A stretch of 64,000 nucleotides of DNA, taken from assembly GCA_017546445.1 (NCBI GenBank), contig JAFYWX010000046.1, positions 1 through 64,000 on the forward strand. Reading direction: 5' to 3'. Position numbers and translations under genes: made by a program. The notes below the pieces were generated by a model. The model worked only from the letters and a program-made list of their open reading frames with translations. It had not been told where the DNA came from and did no database searches. This DNA is from Akkermansia sp. Its GTDB lineage: Bacteria > Verrucomicrobiota > Verrucomicrobiia > Verrucomicrobiales > Akkermansiaceae. Positions 27,101 to 34,235 of this stretch are shown here, one piece after another. Position 1 is the stretch's first letter; each line of letters starts with the position of its first letter.

Positions 27101-29883
27101 ATGCTGCCGCAGATGGTGCAGAGCTGCTGATTCATGATAATGAGAAGGTCAGTTTCAATGATAACGTATGCCAGAATGGCGGCGCTATCAGTGTAGGAGC
27201 CCGTTCCAGCCTGCGCATTTATGATAACACCGAGGTGTCGTTCAACCGCAACGGGCGCCCGGAGAGAGGAACCGGTGGGGCTATCCGCCTGGGATGGGAT
27301 GCTTCTCTCGAAATCTTCGGGAACGAGATGGTGGTATTCGACAAGAATGATACATATGGCGATGGTGGTGCCATATGTGGAGAACTTGGCGCTACAATCA
27401 TCCTGCGCAATAACGAGACTGTTTCCTTTACCGGAAATGCCTCATACGACGGTGCCGCCATTTACATGGACGACGGAGGTGTTCTGGAGGTGAAGGATAA
27501 CAAGAATGTGCTCTTCGTAGACAATAACAGGAGAGACGATTACTCTGGCTACACTGCTGCCGCTATCTATAGTTACAACGATAGTTACAACGATCGCCCC
27601 GGGAATATTGTGAACCTCAGCAATAATGAGAACCTGAAGTTCACTGGCAACGAGGGTGGCGGCATCGGCATGACGAATTTCGGTGGCAGTATTCATATCC
27701 AGAATAATGATAATACCTGGTTTGAGGGTAACTACGTTGTGGATAACAAGGGAAATTACACTCTCCATGCTATGAAGATCGGCACCATGGTTCATGCTGC
27801 CGAACGCGGCAAGGTGACGGATATTGTGATTTCTGCCGCACAGGGTAAGTCTGTTTCGTTCCAGGAGGGTATCAGAATCACCGGTTCTGTGGATGTGCGC
27901 CTGAATGAGAATTACGTCAATGCTGATAACCAGAGCATTGCTCAGACGGGTGATATTGTGTTCTCTGCCGCCAAGGTGGCCAGCAACCTGGCTGCACTTA
28001 AGGGGGATACTCCGGTAACGGCAGATGAAATCAAGAATTCCAGCACGTTCCACATTGCCGCTGAGACCAAGCTGTATGGCGGGCGTCTATGCGTGGAGGA
28101 TGGCGCCATCTTCACCGGCAACGGCCTGCAGGCCATGGAGGGCTCCGCCGCCACGGTGCTGGTGAATAATGCCACCATTGACCACACCGGCTATGACCTT
28201 GTGTTTAATTCCGGTACGAAACTGGAGGTCATCGGTAAGAGTTCCGTGAAGGGTAATCTGGTGATGAAGGCCGGCTCTGCCATGGTGGTGGATGCTGCAA
28301 CCATGAGCCTGAGCGGTACCACCAGCATTGGTGAGTCCGTGAGCCTGAGCTCCCGAAATGACAACGCCTCCATCGCCAAGCTGGCCATGGCTAGCGATGG
28401 TATTACCGGTTCTGCTGCAGATTCCGGCATGCAGGATGTGACTCTGGCCGTGGGCAATGCCACCTACTTCCTCTCCGGCGTAACGCTGAATAATGTGGAG
28501 CTGAATACCTCTGCCAATACTGCGTTCTCCTTGTCCGATGTGGCTGTGCTTTCCGGCAGCTCCTTCAGCCTTGGTGACAGCGGCAGCGTGGTGATGCGCG
28601 GTAAGGGAGCTTATGATATCGGCACTGCTACGGCCATCGGTTCCCGAATCACCCTGGCAGATGACTGGACCGGCACGGTGAAGATGACCGGCAGCACCAT
28701 GGCCGGGTTGAATATTGATACTCTGGCAAAGGGGGCTGATTCCTCTGTTGAACTCAGTGGTGTGAATGGTTACCTGAGCCAGGCCAATGGTAGCAATGCC
28801 AAGACCTATGCTGCCAATATCATCCTGACCAATAATGGCGATGCCGCTGCATGGACTATCAACAACGGTTGGAATGGCGACACCCGCACCTTTACCGGTG
28901 AGGTTTCCGGTGATGGTACCATCAAGCGTTCCTCCTGGCGAGGCACTGTGCAGAATATGGTGTTTGCGGGCGATACCTCGCAATGGACGGGTGCTTTTGA
29001 GCATGCTGTTGATTCGGGCAGCAGTAATGGCGCCACGGTTGTCACCAATCTTACCTTTAACGGAACAACGGAAATCAACGCAGAGATTTCGACGAATGGC
29101 AAGGGTGAGCTGAATGTGACGCTGGATGATGCCAACATCAAGGCCCGCTCCAACGAGGTGAGGGTGAATAAGCAGATGACGGTGACCTCGCTTACCCTTA
29201 CCGAAGGTACGCAGGCCCGCTTCCAGGAATCGCTTACTTCTGAGGGGCAATCCACCCTGAACAAGGGTGCCAGCCTGAATCTGGCCGGCACCTGCACCCT
29301 GAGTGGCCTGGGTGAGAATGCCGGTTTCTTTACCGGTACGGTGCTCGATGCGGATTCGGCAGAGGGCGGCAGCATGCGCAATATGAATGTGTCCCTGTCT
29401 GCTGCATCCTACGAATTCAAGCAGATTGACCTGAGCAATGTGCTGTTCGCTTCCTCGATTGTCTCCACCCTCACGCTGAATGAAGTCAGCTTTGGGGAGG
29501 ATTGTTCCTTCGATGTAGGGGCAGAGGGCTCCATCGTTCTTGCCGGAGCGGTGCTGACCCTGAGCACACCGACTCTGGATGCGGAGAATGATGGGGTGCT
29601 GATGCTGGATTGTTCCAACATCTTCCATTGCACTGCTTCGGGTGATATGGTCATTTCTCTTGGCCTGACCCGCGAGGAGTTGAAGGAGGCCGGTTACAGG
29701 GATATCAGTATTGATTTCGGGAGTGATGTGGATTACTCTGAACTCATGCTGAGCATTGAGGGCTTGTTCTATGTGGGCGTGCAGGATGGTGCTGCCACCT
29801 TCTCCCTTGTGCCCGAACCTGCCACCGCTACCCTGAGCCTGCTGGCCCTCGCGGCCCTCGCCGCTCGCCGCCGCCGCCGCTGA
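24196..29883 (+). CDS. Giant PEP-CTERM protein with chlamydial Pmp-like GGAI/FxxN repeats
   Basis: An 1895-residue secreted protein with signal peptide (residues 1-26, MKLHIPYPLYRL). Two blocks, residues about 135-520 and 925-1180, contain twelve GGA(I/L/M) and about eighteen FxxN tetrapeptides (FTGN, FIDN, FQGN, FADN). This alternation defines the polymorphic membrane protein repeat of Chlamydia (TIGR01376 type), which folds as a right-handed beta-helix and mediates adhesion. A small internal duplication encodes SYNDSYND near residue 1128. The remainder is Gly/Ser/Asn-rich passenger-like sequence. The tail VPEPATATLSLLALAALA followed by Arg-rich residues is a PEP-CTERM signal, so no autotransporter barrel is needed. 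The expected role is adhesion or surface variation. It has its own poly-G promoter and a strong downstream terminator. Confidence 0.85.
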   Translation: MKLHIPYPLYRLVMLVLCALPAMGAGMSTPTSITTPEGYTVVSASTWEDFKNYSTTNDVAFKVDSVEGGVVIDGLSTNLKGGSGTWYITSSDAGNLSSLSISNASTRIFSFGSLIVENLGSLTASGISFTEYSDYNGGALGYLIGSNAFNNNGSLSFSDNSRYYSTRGNGGVFLVSGNGSLAFTSNNDVSFDGNTASSTRNDTSGGAIYGKRGAVVSFADNKNLSFTDNKVFTVQGSNAYVTAYAPMGGALYIAGSEEGGSATNGEGGIAITGNDSVVFQGNISEANFDAQSAYDCYGGAIYTGKGTSINISENGSLKFIANKAQSIAVNGTYSSGNTFGGALAAGAGATVQLNANDEVLFQGNESLSSSEGGSSSTVYGGAIYIEDNATLELNNNGTLSLIGNRAASETGRSTSFYSAHGGAIHGAAGSSISLNGNGTLLIQGNTAYSSGEHTYGAAISADSISISGNTDVTISGNKAESIKGTSWGGAIYAENVTIAGNGSVLIENNAEIDSAGVRMLAIRANSGLELSAGAGQTIRVHDAVLAPGEVKINASENGSMGGQVILDASYVPANLEAHLDRPATADEIRTSSTNWFGATTQQSGTLQLQGGSRVIAGSYTIDSTADVTATLSLDSGKFRTETMTTSEGATLSFAGDSYALMANATLGDSTTLAFAPGEGYAVRLAGDINAGELVISVDSTNMTRGESYCLFTLAAGSSMAWDESKVTLKGVSTDDARLVWNKGSLYLDYGVTEGGTQQSMQVQDGFVLSEECREVNQNTVSLLNSLEGSQKYALTENVVVDNQSLSFDTLVGHYELTSADALSPVNLTIQNLVDGGLGGLDAASDIRIHHLNSVLFLSNHGEESGTSIYLHSGGTAEISDNYSVCFASRPENLTAGQKPQIYVSDQAYLLMQRNDKLAFIDNYGRGGAAICAGQGGKVEIAHNKDVEFTGNGYPRPNSNSYDDYGGAMYAAADGAELLIHDNEKVSFNDNVCQNGGAISVGARSSLRIYDNTEVSFNRNGRPERGTGGAIRLGWDASLEIFGNEMVVFDKNDTYGDGGAICGELGATIILRNNETVSFTGNASYDGAAIYMDDGGVLEVKDNKNVLFVDNNRRDDYSGYTAAAIYSYNDSYNDRPGNIVNLSNNENLKFTGNEGGGIGMTNFGGSIHIQNNDNTWFEGNYVVDNKGNYTLHAMKIGTMVHAAERGKVTDIVISAAQGKSVSFQEGIRITGSVDVRLNENYVNADNQSIAQTGDIVFSAAKVASNLAALKGDTPVTADEIKNSSTFHIAAETKLYGGRLCVEDGAIFTGNGLQAMEGSAATVLVNNATIDHTGYDLVFNSGTKLEVIGKSSVKGNLVMKAGSAMVVDAATMSLSGTTSIGESVSLSSRNDNASIAKLAMASDGITGSAADSGMQDVTLAVGNATYFLSGVTLNNVELNTSANTAFSLSDVAVLSGSSFSLGDSGSVVMRGKGAYDIGTATAIGSRITLADDWTGTVKMTGSTMAGLNIDTLAKGADSSVELSGVNGYLSQANGSNAKTYAANIILTNNGDAAAWTINNGWNGDTRTFTGEVSGDGTIKRSSWRGTVQNMVFAGDTSQWTGAFEHAVDSGSSNGATVVTNLTFNGTTEINAEISTNGKGELNVTLDDANIKARSNEVRVNKQMTVTSLTLTEGTQARFQESLTSEGQSTLNKGASLNLAGTCTLSGLGENAGFFTGTVLDADSAEGGSMRNMNVSLSAASYEFKQIDLSNVLFASSIVSTLTLNEVSFGEDCSFDVGAEGSIVLAGAVLTLSTPTLDAENDGVLMLDCSNIFHCTASGDMVISLGLTREELKEAGYRDISIDFGSDVDYSELMLSIEGLFYVGVQDGAATFSLVPEPATATLSLLALAALAARRRRR

Positions 29884-29901
29884 GTTGCAGCAGAATATCT
29901 C

Positions 29902-29937
29902 AACAGCCGCCAGTCTGGAAATGGACTGGCGGTTGTT
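29902..29937 (+). terminator. Terminator after the Pmp-like gene
   Basis: A stem of about 14 bp (CCGCCAGTC / GACTGGCGG core, extended by AACA/TGTT) with an 8-nt loop and a TTGTTGTGT tail, 18 nt past the stop codon. Confidence 0.85.
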
Positions 29938-29973
29938 GTGTGCCAGGGTGTATGAAAAAAATAAAAATCTCAA

Positions 29974-30002
29974 TTGCTATCCAGGGGCGGGTGGTGTAGA
30001 AT
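29974..30002 (+). promoter_or_regulatory. Promoter for glgB
   Basis: TTGCTA, a 17-bp spacer, then TAGAAT (29997-30002), ending 6 nt before the ATG. A leaderless transcript is implied. Confidence 0.6.
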
Positions 30003-30008
30003 GTGGGT

Positions 30009-32030
30009 ATGCGCCGCTCCCCTATACCCGGATTAGTGCTGGCAGATGGCTGGCTGGCTCCCTTTGAACGCGAAATCAAAGGGCGTATGAGATTGTATGA
30101 TGCGCAGCTGGAGCGCATCTGCCGCCGGCATGGCTCGCTCATGGAGTTTGCCCATGCCTACACCCGGCTGGGTTTTAACCGCGATGCGGAGACTGGGGAA
30201 TGGGTGTACCGAGAGTGGGCCCCGGGAGCGCGTGACTTGTTCCTGATTGGTGATTTCAATTTCTGGAACCGCGAGGCGAACCCGATGCAGCGCGATGCGA
30301 ATGGCGTGTGGGAAATCCGCCTGGCGCCGGATGCGCTGAAGCATGGCCAGCATGTGAAGGTGCATGTGGTGGGGGCTGATAACCAGCACCACGACCGTAT
30401 GCCGGCCTGGATTCGCTACACGGAGCAGGACGCCACCACGTTTGATTACAGCGGTATCATCTGGGAGCCGGCGGAGCCGTACCAGTGGAAGAATACGCGC
30501 TGGAATCCGGCCAATGTCAAGACTCCCTTCATCTACGAAACCCACGTGGGCATGGCTGGTGAGGAGGGGCGTATACACAGCTACCGCGAGTTTGCGGATA
30601 ATGTGCTGCCGCGCGTGGCGAAGCTGGGCTACAATGTGGTGCAGATTATGGCCATTCAGGAGCATCCGTATTATGGCTCCTTCGGCTATCACGTGTCCTC
30701 TTTCTTTGCACCGTGCAACCGCTTCGGCACGCCGGAGGATTTGAAATACCTCATCGATACGGCGCATGGTCTGGGTATTGCGGTGCTGCTGGATGTGGTG
30801 CACTCCCACGCCGTGAAGAACATGGCCGAGGGACTGAATAATTTTGATGGCTCCGGCGGGCAGTATTTCTGCGCCGGTGAGCGCGACAGTATGCACCCGG
30901 ACTGGGACAGCTGTCTGTTTGATTATGGCCGCGAGGAGGTGCTGCAGTTCCTGCTCAGCAATCTGCGCTGGTGGCTGGAGGAGTTCCATTTCGATGGATT
31001 CCGCTTCGATGGCGTGACCAGTATGCTGTACCTTCACCATGGTCACGAACCGTTTACGGATTTAGGCTGCTACTTCAATACCCAGGTGAACCTGAGTGCG
31101 GTGACCTACCTGCAGCTGGCCGCCACGCTGGTGCAGCAGGTGTGTCCGGGGGCTTTTGCCATTGCAGAGGATATGAGCGGCATGCCCGGGCTCTGCCGGC
31201 CGGTGGATGAGGGCGGCTTCGGCTTTACCCACCGCCTGGCCATGGGCCTGCCGGATTACTGGATTAAGCTGCTGAAGGAGAAGAAGGACGAGGAATGGAG
31301 CGTGGGGGATATCTGGTACACTCTCATCAACCGCCGCTATGGTGAGGCGAATATCGCCTATGCCGAGAGCCACGACCAGGCGCTCGTGGGCGATAAGACC
31401 ATCGCTTTCCGCCTGATGGATGCCGAGATGTACACCCACATGAGCTGCGATTTGCCCAGTGTCATCATCGACCGCGGCATGGCGCTGCACAAGATGATTC
31501 GTCTGGCCACGCTGTCGGCTGGTGGTGAGGGCTGGCTTAATTTCATGGGCAATGAGTTCGGACACCCGGAGTGGATTGATTTCCCGCGCGAGGGTAATGG
31601 CAATTCCTACCAGTATTGCCGCCGCCAGTGGAGCCTGGTGGATAATAAACTGCTGCGCTACCGTTTCCTGAATGAGTTTGACCGCGCCATGGTGGAACTG
31701 GCGAAGCGCCGCGACCTGCTGTCCGCGGCACCGGCGCGCCCGCTGAATATGGATGAGGAAAACCAGGTGATGGCCTTTGAGCGCGGTGGTATGCTCTTTG
31801 TGTTCAACTGGAGTGGCACGCGCGCTATTCCGGATTACAAGCTGCCTGCTCCCAAGGCAGGAGAATGGAAGGTGGTGCTGGATTCGGATGAAGCCCGCTT
31901 CGGCGGCCTGGCACGCCAGGATCACACGGTGCATCATTTCACTGATAAGAGCCAGCAGCTTTCCCTGTATCTGCTGCCGCGCACGGTGATGGTGCTGTCT
32001 CCGGCGTTTCAGGGTGGCCGCCCGTTCTGA
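30009..32030 (+). CDS. glgB: 1,4-alpha-glucan branching enzyme, eukaryote-like type
   Basis: A 673-residue GH13 enzyme that adds alpha-1,6 branches to glycogen. The CBM48-like N-terminal domain covers about residues 60-165. The barrel contains HPYYGSFGYHVSSFF, DVVHSHAVKN, FHFDGFRFDGVTSM (nucleophile Asp), AEDMSGMP (acid/base Glu) and ESHDQALVGDK. Length and these motifs match eukaryotic GBE1-type enzymes more closely than the longer E. coli GlgB. The ATG at 30009 is chosen over a GTG two codons upstream, which would lie against the -10 box. No other glycogen genes occur nearby. Confidence 0.93.
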   Translation: MRRSPIPGLVLADGWLAPFEREIKGRMRLYDAQLERICRRHGSLMEFAHAYTRLGFNRDAETGEWVYREWAPGARDLFLIGDFNFWNREANPMQRDANGVWEIRLAPDALKHGQHVKVHVVGADNQHHDRMPAWIRYTEQDATTFDYSGIIWEPAEPYQWKNTRWNPANVKTPFIYETHVGMAGEEGRIHSYREFADNVLPRVAKLGYNVVQIMAIQEHPYYGSFGYHVSSFFAPCNRFGTPEDLKYLIDTAHGLGIAVLLDVVHSHAVKNMAEGLNNFDGSGGQYFCAGERDSMHPDWDSCLFDYGREEVLQFLLSNLRWWLEEFHFDGFRFDGVTSMLYLHHGHEPFTDLGCYFNTQVNLSAVTYLQLAATLVQQVCPGAFAIAEDMSGMPGLCRPVDEGGFGFTHRLAMGLPDYWIKLLKEKKDEEWSVGDIWYTLINRRYGEANIAYAESHDQALVGDKTIAFRLMDAEMYTHMSCDLPSVIIDRGMALHKMIRLATLSAGGEGWLNFMGNEFGHPEWIDFPREGNGNSYQYCRRQWSLVDNKLLRYRFLNEFDRAMVELAKRRDLLSAAPARPLNMDEENQVMAFERGGMLFVFNWSGTRAIPDYKLPAPKAGEWKVVLDSDEARFGGLARQDHTVHHFTDKSQQLSLYLLPRTVMVLSPAFQGGRPF

Positions 32031-32041
32031 TATATCAGCGT

Positions 32042-32173
32042 ATGTTAGTTGAATTCATCGTCTCTCTCCTGGAGCACGTGCTGGAGAAATTGCTGGGCAA
32101 CCGGGTCTGGATATATGTGCTGCTGTTGCTGCTGGGTGCCGGCGTTGTGGCCTGCAGCATCTATTGCGATTGA
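32042..32173 (+). CDS. Small single-pass membrane protein (43 aa)
   Basis: A short frame beginning MLVEFIVSLLEHVLEK 11 nt after glgB. It has an amphipathic first half and one hydrophobic helix (VWIYVLLLLLGAGVVACSI). It ends 7 nt before the convergent znuB stop. It is tightly placed and free of overlaps, but no homology was recognised and expression is unproven. Confidence 0.45.
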   Translation: MLVEFIVSLLEHVLEKLLGNRVWIYVLLLLLGAGVVACSIYCD

Positions 32174-32180
32174 TTCACTC

Positions 32181-33014
32181 TCAGCGGCGAAGCAGCCCGT
32201 AGCGGGGAGAAAAGATATAGGCCAGCAGGAAAAGAACCCCGAGCACCACAATGATGGTGGCTCCCAGATGCCAGCCGAGGGGGTAGGAAAGGAAGAATGC
32301 CGCAATGGCACCCAGCCCGCCGATGAGTCCGCCGCCCCAGAAAAGCCAGGTGGCGCGGTCGGTGAGCAGGTACATGGTGGCTGCCGGGGCAACCAGAAGC
32401 CCGAGCGTCAGAAAAGCACCCACGGCCTGCAGGGAGGACACCAGCACCAGGATGATGAGTGTAAAGATGCCGTAGTTGAGCAGACGGGTGGGGATGCCCA
32501 TGGTGGCAGCTGCGCGCGGGTCGAACAGGCTGATGAGCAGGGGACGCTGCGCGGCGGTGATGCTGAGCACGGCAATGGCACCGATGATGTAGGCAATCCA
32601 GAGGTCGGCATCGCCCATGCTCATGATGTTGCCGAAAAGCCAGTCGTCTACCTTCTGCTGCAGTCCCAGGCCGATGAGGATGATGTAGCCGAGCGCAAAG
32701 GCTGTGGTGTGCAGCACGGAGAGCGCTGTATCATGGTCCATGCGGGAGGTGCGGGAGACAAAGAGCGAACCAAGCCCCACCAGCAGGCCGGCCAGCACGG
32801 CACCCAGCAGAATACTCAACTGGAAAAGCCCGAACAGCAGAATGGCCAGGGCAATGCCGGGCAGCAGGGCGCAGGAAAGGGTGCCAATCTGCAGCGAGGA
32901 GCGCCGCAGCACTACCAGAGCGCTCACAAAGCCGTTGGAAAAACCAATGACGCCGCAGGCCCAAAGGCTGCGCTGGGCCAGGGGTTCGCTCAGGAATTGC
33001 AGAAACTCATTCAT
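32181..33014 (-). CDS. znuB: Zinc/manganese ABC transporter permease (ABC-3 family)
   Basis: A 277-residue integral membrane protein with about eight to nine hydrophobic segments, matching ZnuB/MntB-type permeases. The family hallmark region is near residues 180-240 (DPRAAATMGIPTRLLNYG, then ALGAFLTLGLLVAPAATMYLL-like text). It forms the channel for a divalent metal delivered by the substrate-binding protein encoded upstream. It is last in a minus-strand operon and its start overlaps the znuC stop by 4 nt. Zn versus Mn specificity cannot be settled from the permease. Confidence 0.88.
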   Translation of the reverse strand: MNEFLQFLSEPLAQRSLWACGVIGFSNGFVSALVVLRRSSLQIGTLSCALLPGIALAILLFGLFQLSILLGAVLAGLLVGLGSLFVSRTSRMDHDTALSVLHTTAFALGYIILIGLGLQQKVDDWLFGNIMSMGDADLWIAYIIGAIAVLSITAAQRPLLISLFDPRAAATMGIPTRLLNYGIFTLIILVLVSSLQAVGAFLTLGLLVAPAATMYLLTDRATWLFWGGGLIGGLGAIAAFFLSYPLGWHLGATIIVVLGVLFLLAYIFSPRYGLLRR

Positions 33015-33775
33015 GCGTGGGCAAAGGCTTTGTTCAGGTTCTGAGGCGTGAGCACATCTGCCACGGGGCCGGCGTCTATCAATTTCCGGCGCAGCAGCAG
33101 TGCCTGGTCGAATATCTGCGGGGCGGTGGCCAGGTCGTGGTGCGAGGCGATGACCAGTCGACCCTCGTGTGCCAGGGCTCGCAGCAGTTCGGCAAGCGCT
33201 TCGCTACCGGGAACATCCAGCCCGGTGAACGGTTCATCCAGCAGCAGGATGTGTGCCTCCTGGGCCAGAGCGCGAGCCAGGAAACAGCGTTGCTGCTGCC
33301 CGCCGCTCAGGGCTCCAATCTGGCGGTTCTGCAAATCCTGCAGTCCCAGGGTGCAGATGGCTTTATCCACGATTTCCTTATCGTGCGGGCGCATGGCACC
33401 CCACATGCCTACGGAGGGATAGCGCCCCATTTCCACCAGCTGGCGCACCGTGATGGGGAATTGCCAGTCCACCTCGCTGCGCTGGGGAAGGTAGGCAATT
33501 TCGTTCATGTGCGAGGCCAGGGGGGTATTGTTCCAGAGAATATCGCCGCTCCAGATGGGGAGCAATCCGGCCAGCGCATTGAGCAGGGTGGATTTGCCTG
33601 CTCCGTTGGGGCCGATGAGCGCCAGCGTGCTGCCGCATGCGGCCTCGAAGGAGATATCCTGCAGCGCCGGTTCTGAGCCATAGCCTGCCGTCACCCGGCG
33701 AAGAACCAGATGGTGGTGCGGGTGATGGTGGTGCCCACCTCCCCAGCAGATGTGGTCGTGTTGCCCGTTTACCAT
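33011..33775 (-). CDS. znuC: Zinc/manganese ABC transporter ATPase with His-rich N-terminus
   Basis: A 254-residue ATP-binding subunit. Walker A is GPNGAGKST, the signature is LSGGQQQRCFLARAL and Walker B is ILLLDEP, with the D-loop GLD. The start at ATG 33775 gives an N-terminus carrying HDH and GGGHHHHPHHH, an unusual nine-His cluster that could bind or sense the transported metal. A longer frame from 33898 would run inside the preceding gene and is not favoured. The start overlaps the end of the small membrane protein gene by 7 nt, and the stop overlaps the znuB start. Confidence 0.9.
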   Translation of the reverse strand: MVNGQHDHICWGGGHHHHPHHHLVLRRVTAGYGSEPALQDISFEAACGSTLALIGPNGAGKSTLLNALAGLLPIWSGDILWNNTPLASHMNEIAYLPQRSEVDWQFPITVRQLVEMGRYPSVGMWGAMRPHDKEIVDKAICTLGLQDLQNRQIGALSGGQQQRCFLARALAQEAHILLLDEPFTGLDVPGSEALAELLRALAHEGRLVIASHHDLATAPQIFDQALLLRRKLIDAGPVADVLTPQNLNKAFAHA

Positions 33776-34191
33776 GTGAAAGTCATTATATCGTGGAGTC
33801 CGGAGCTGCCTTCTTCCTTCCAGAGCGTTTTCATGATGGCCTCCCGGCCTGTGGGTTCCAGAGTGAGGGAAATGGCCTGCAGCGCGGTGTCGTCCCACTC
33901 TGCCTGGATTTCCAGCTCAATGGACGGCTGCTTTGGTAATTCCAGTTCAAATTCATTCTGGTTCAGGGTGGAGTCGAGCTCCTGCCACTCTCCGCCGCTG
34001 TGGCGCAGGCGTATGCTGCGGGGCTGGCCGGTGAAGCTGATGGCGGCGTAGGTTGTTTCCATTTCGGCCATGCTTTCGGCCGGGGCTGCGGCCGCAGGCG
34101 TGCGCTCTGCCTTGCGCGTGAGCAGCGGCAGGGGGATTCCTACCAGCAGAACCCCCAGCAGGGTGAGCAGAAATGTGGCACGCGGTGACAT
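33769..34191 (-). CDS. Membrane-anchored hypothetical protein of the metal-uptake cluster
   Basis: A 140-residue protein with one N-terminal hydrophobic helix (residues 6-25), an Ala/Pro/Glu linker, then a compact beta-rich domain (residues about 45-140) facing the periplasm. It has no cysteine and few histidines, so direct metal binding is not evident. It overlaps znuC by 7 nt and has its own promoter. The family was not recognised. Coupling to znuCB suggests a partner or regulator of the transporter. Confidence 0.6.
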   Translation of the reverse strand: MSPRATFLLTLLGVLLVGIPLPLLTRKAERTPAAAAPAESMAEMETTYAAISFTGQPRSIRLRHSGGEWQELDSTLNQNEFELELPKQPSIELEIQAEWDDTALQAISLTLEPTGREAIMKTLWKEEGSSGLHDIMTFTW

Positions 34192-34206
34192 AGCTTCTTG
34201 GTGGGG

Positions 34207-34235
34207 ATTCTATTCTGTTAGCGCTCTGGTGTCAA
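34207..34235 (-). promoter_or_regulatory. Internal promoter before the small membrane protein-znuCB genes
   Basis: On the minus strand a perfect TTGACA (34230-34235), a 17-bp spacer and TAGAAT (34207-34212), 15 nt before the ATG at 34191. The -35 box lies inside the 3' end of the upstream hydrolase gene, so znuCB can be transcribed apart from znuA. Confidence 0.65.

Noticed and set aside
29956-29962. A7 tract upstream of glgB as a second phase-variable site
   Set aside because: It lies upstream of the -35 box, outside spacer and coding sequence, and is too short to be compelling.
28087-29973. 628-codon minus-strand frame opposite the Pmp-like gene
   Set aside because: A shadow of the biased codon use in the Gly/Ser/Asn repeats; it crosses the terminator and has no domain.
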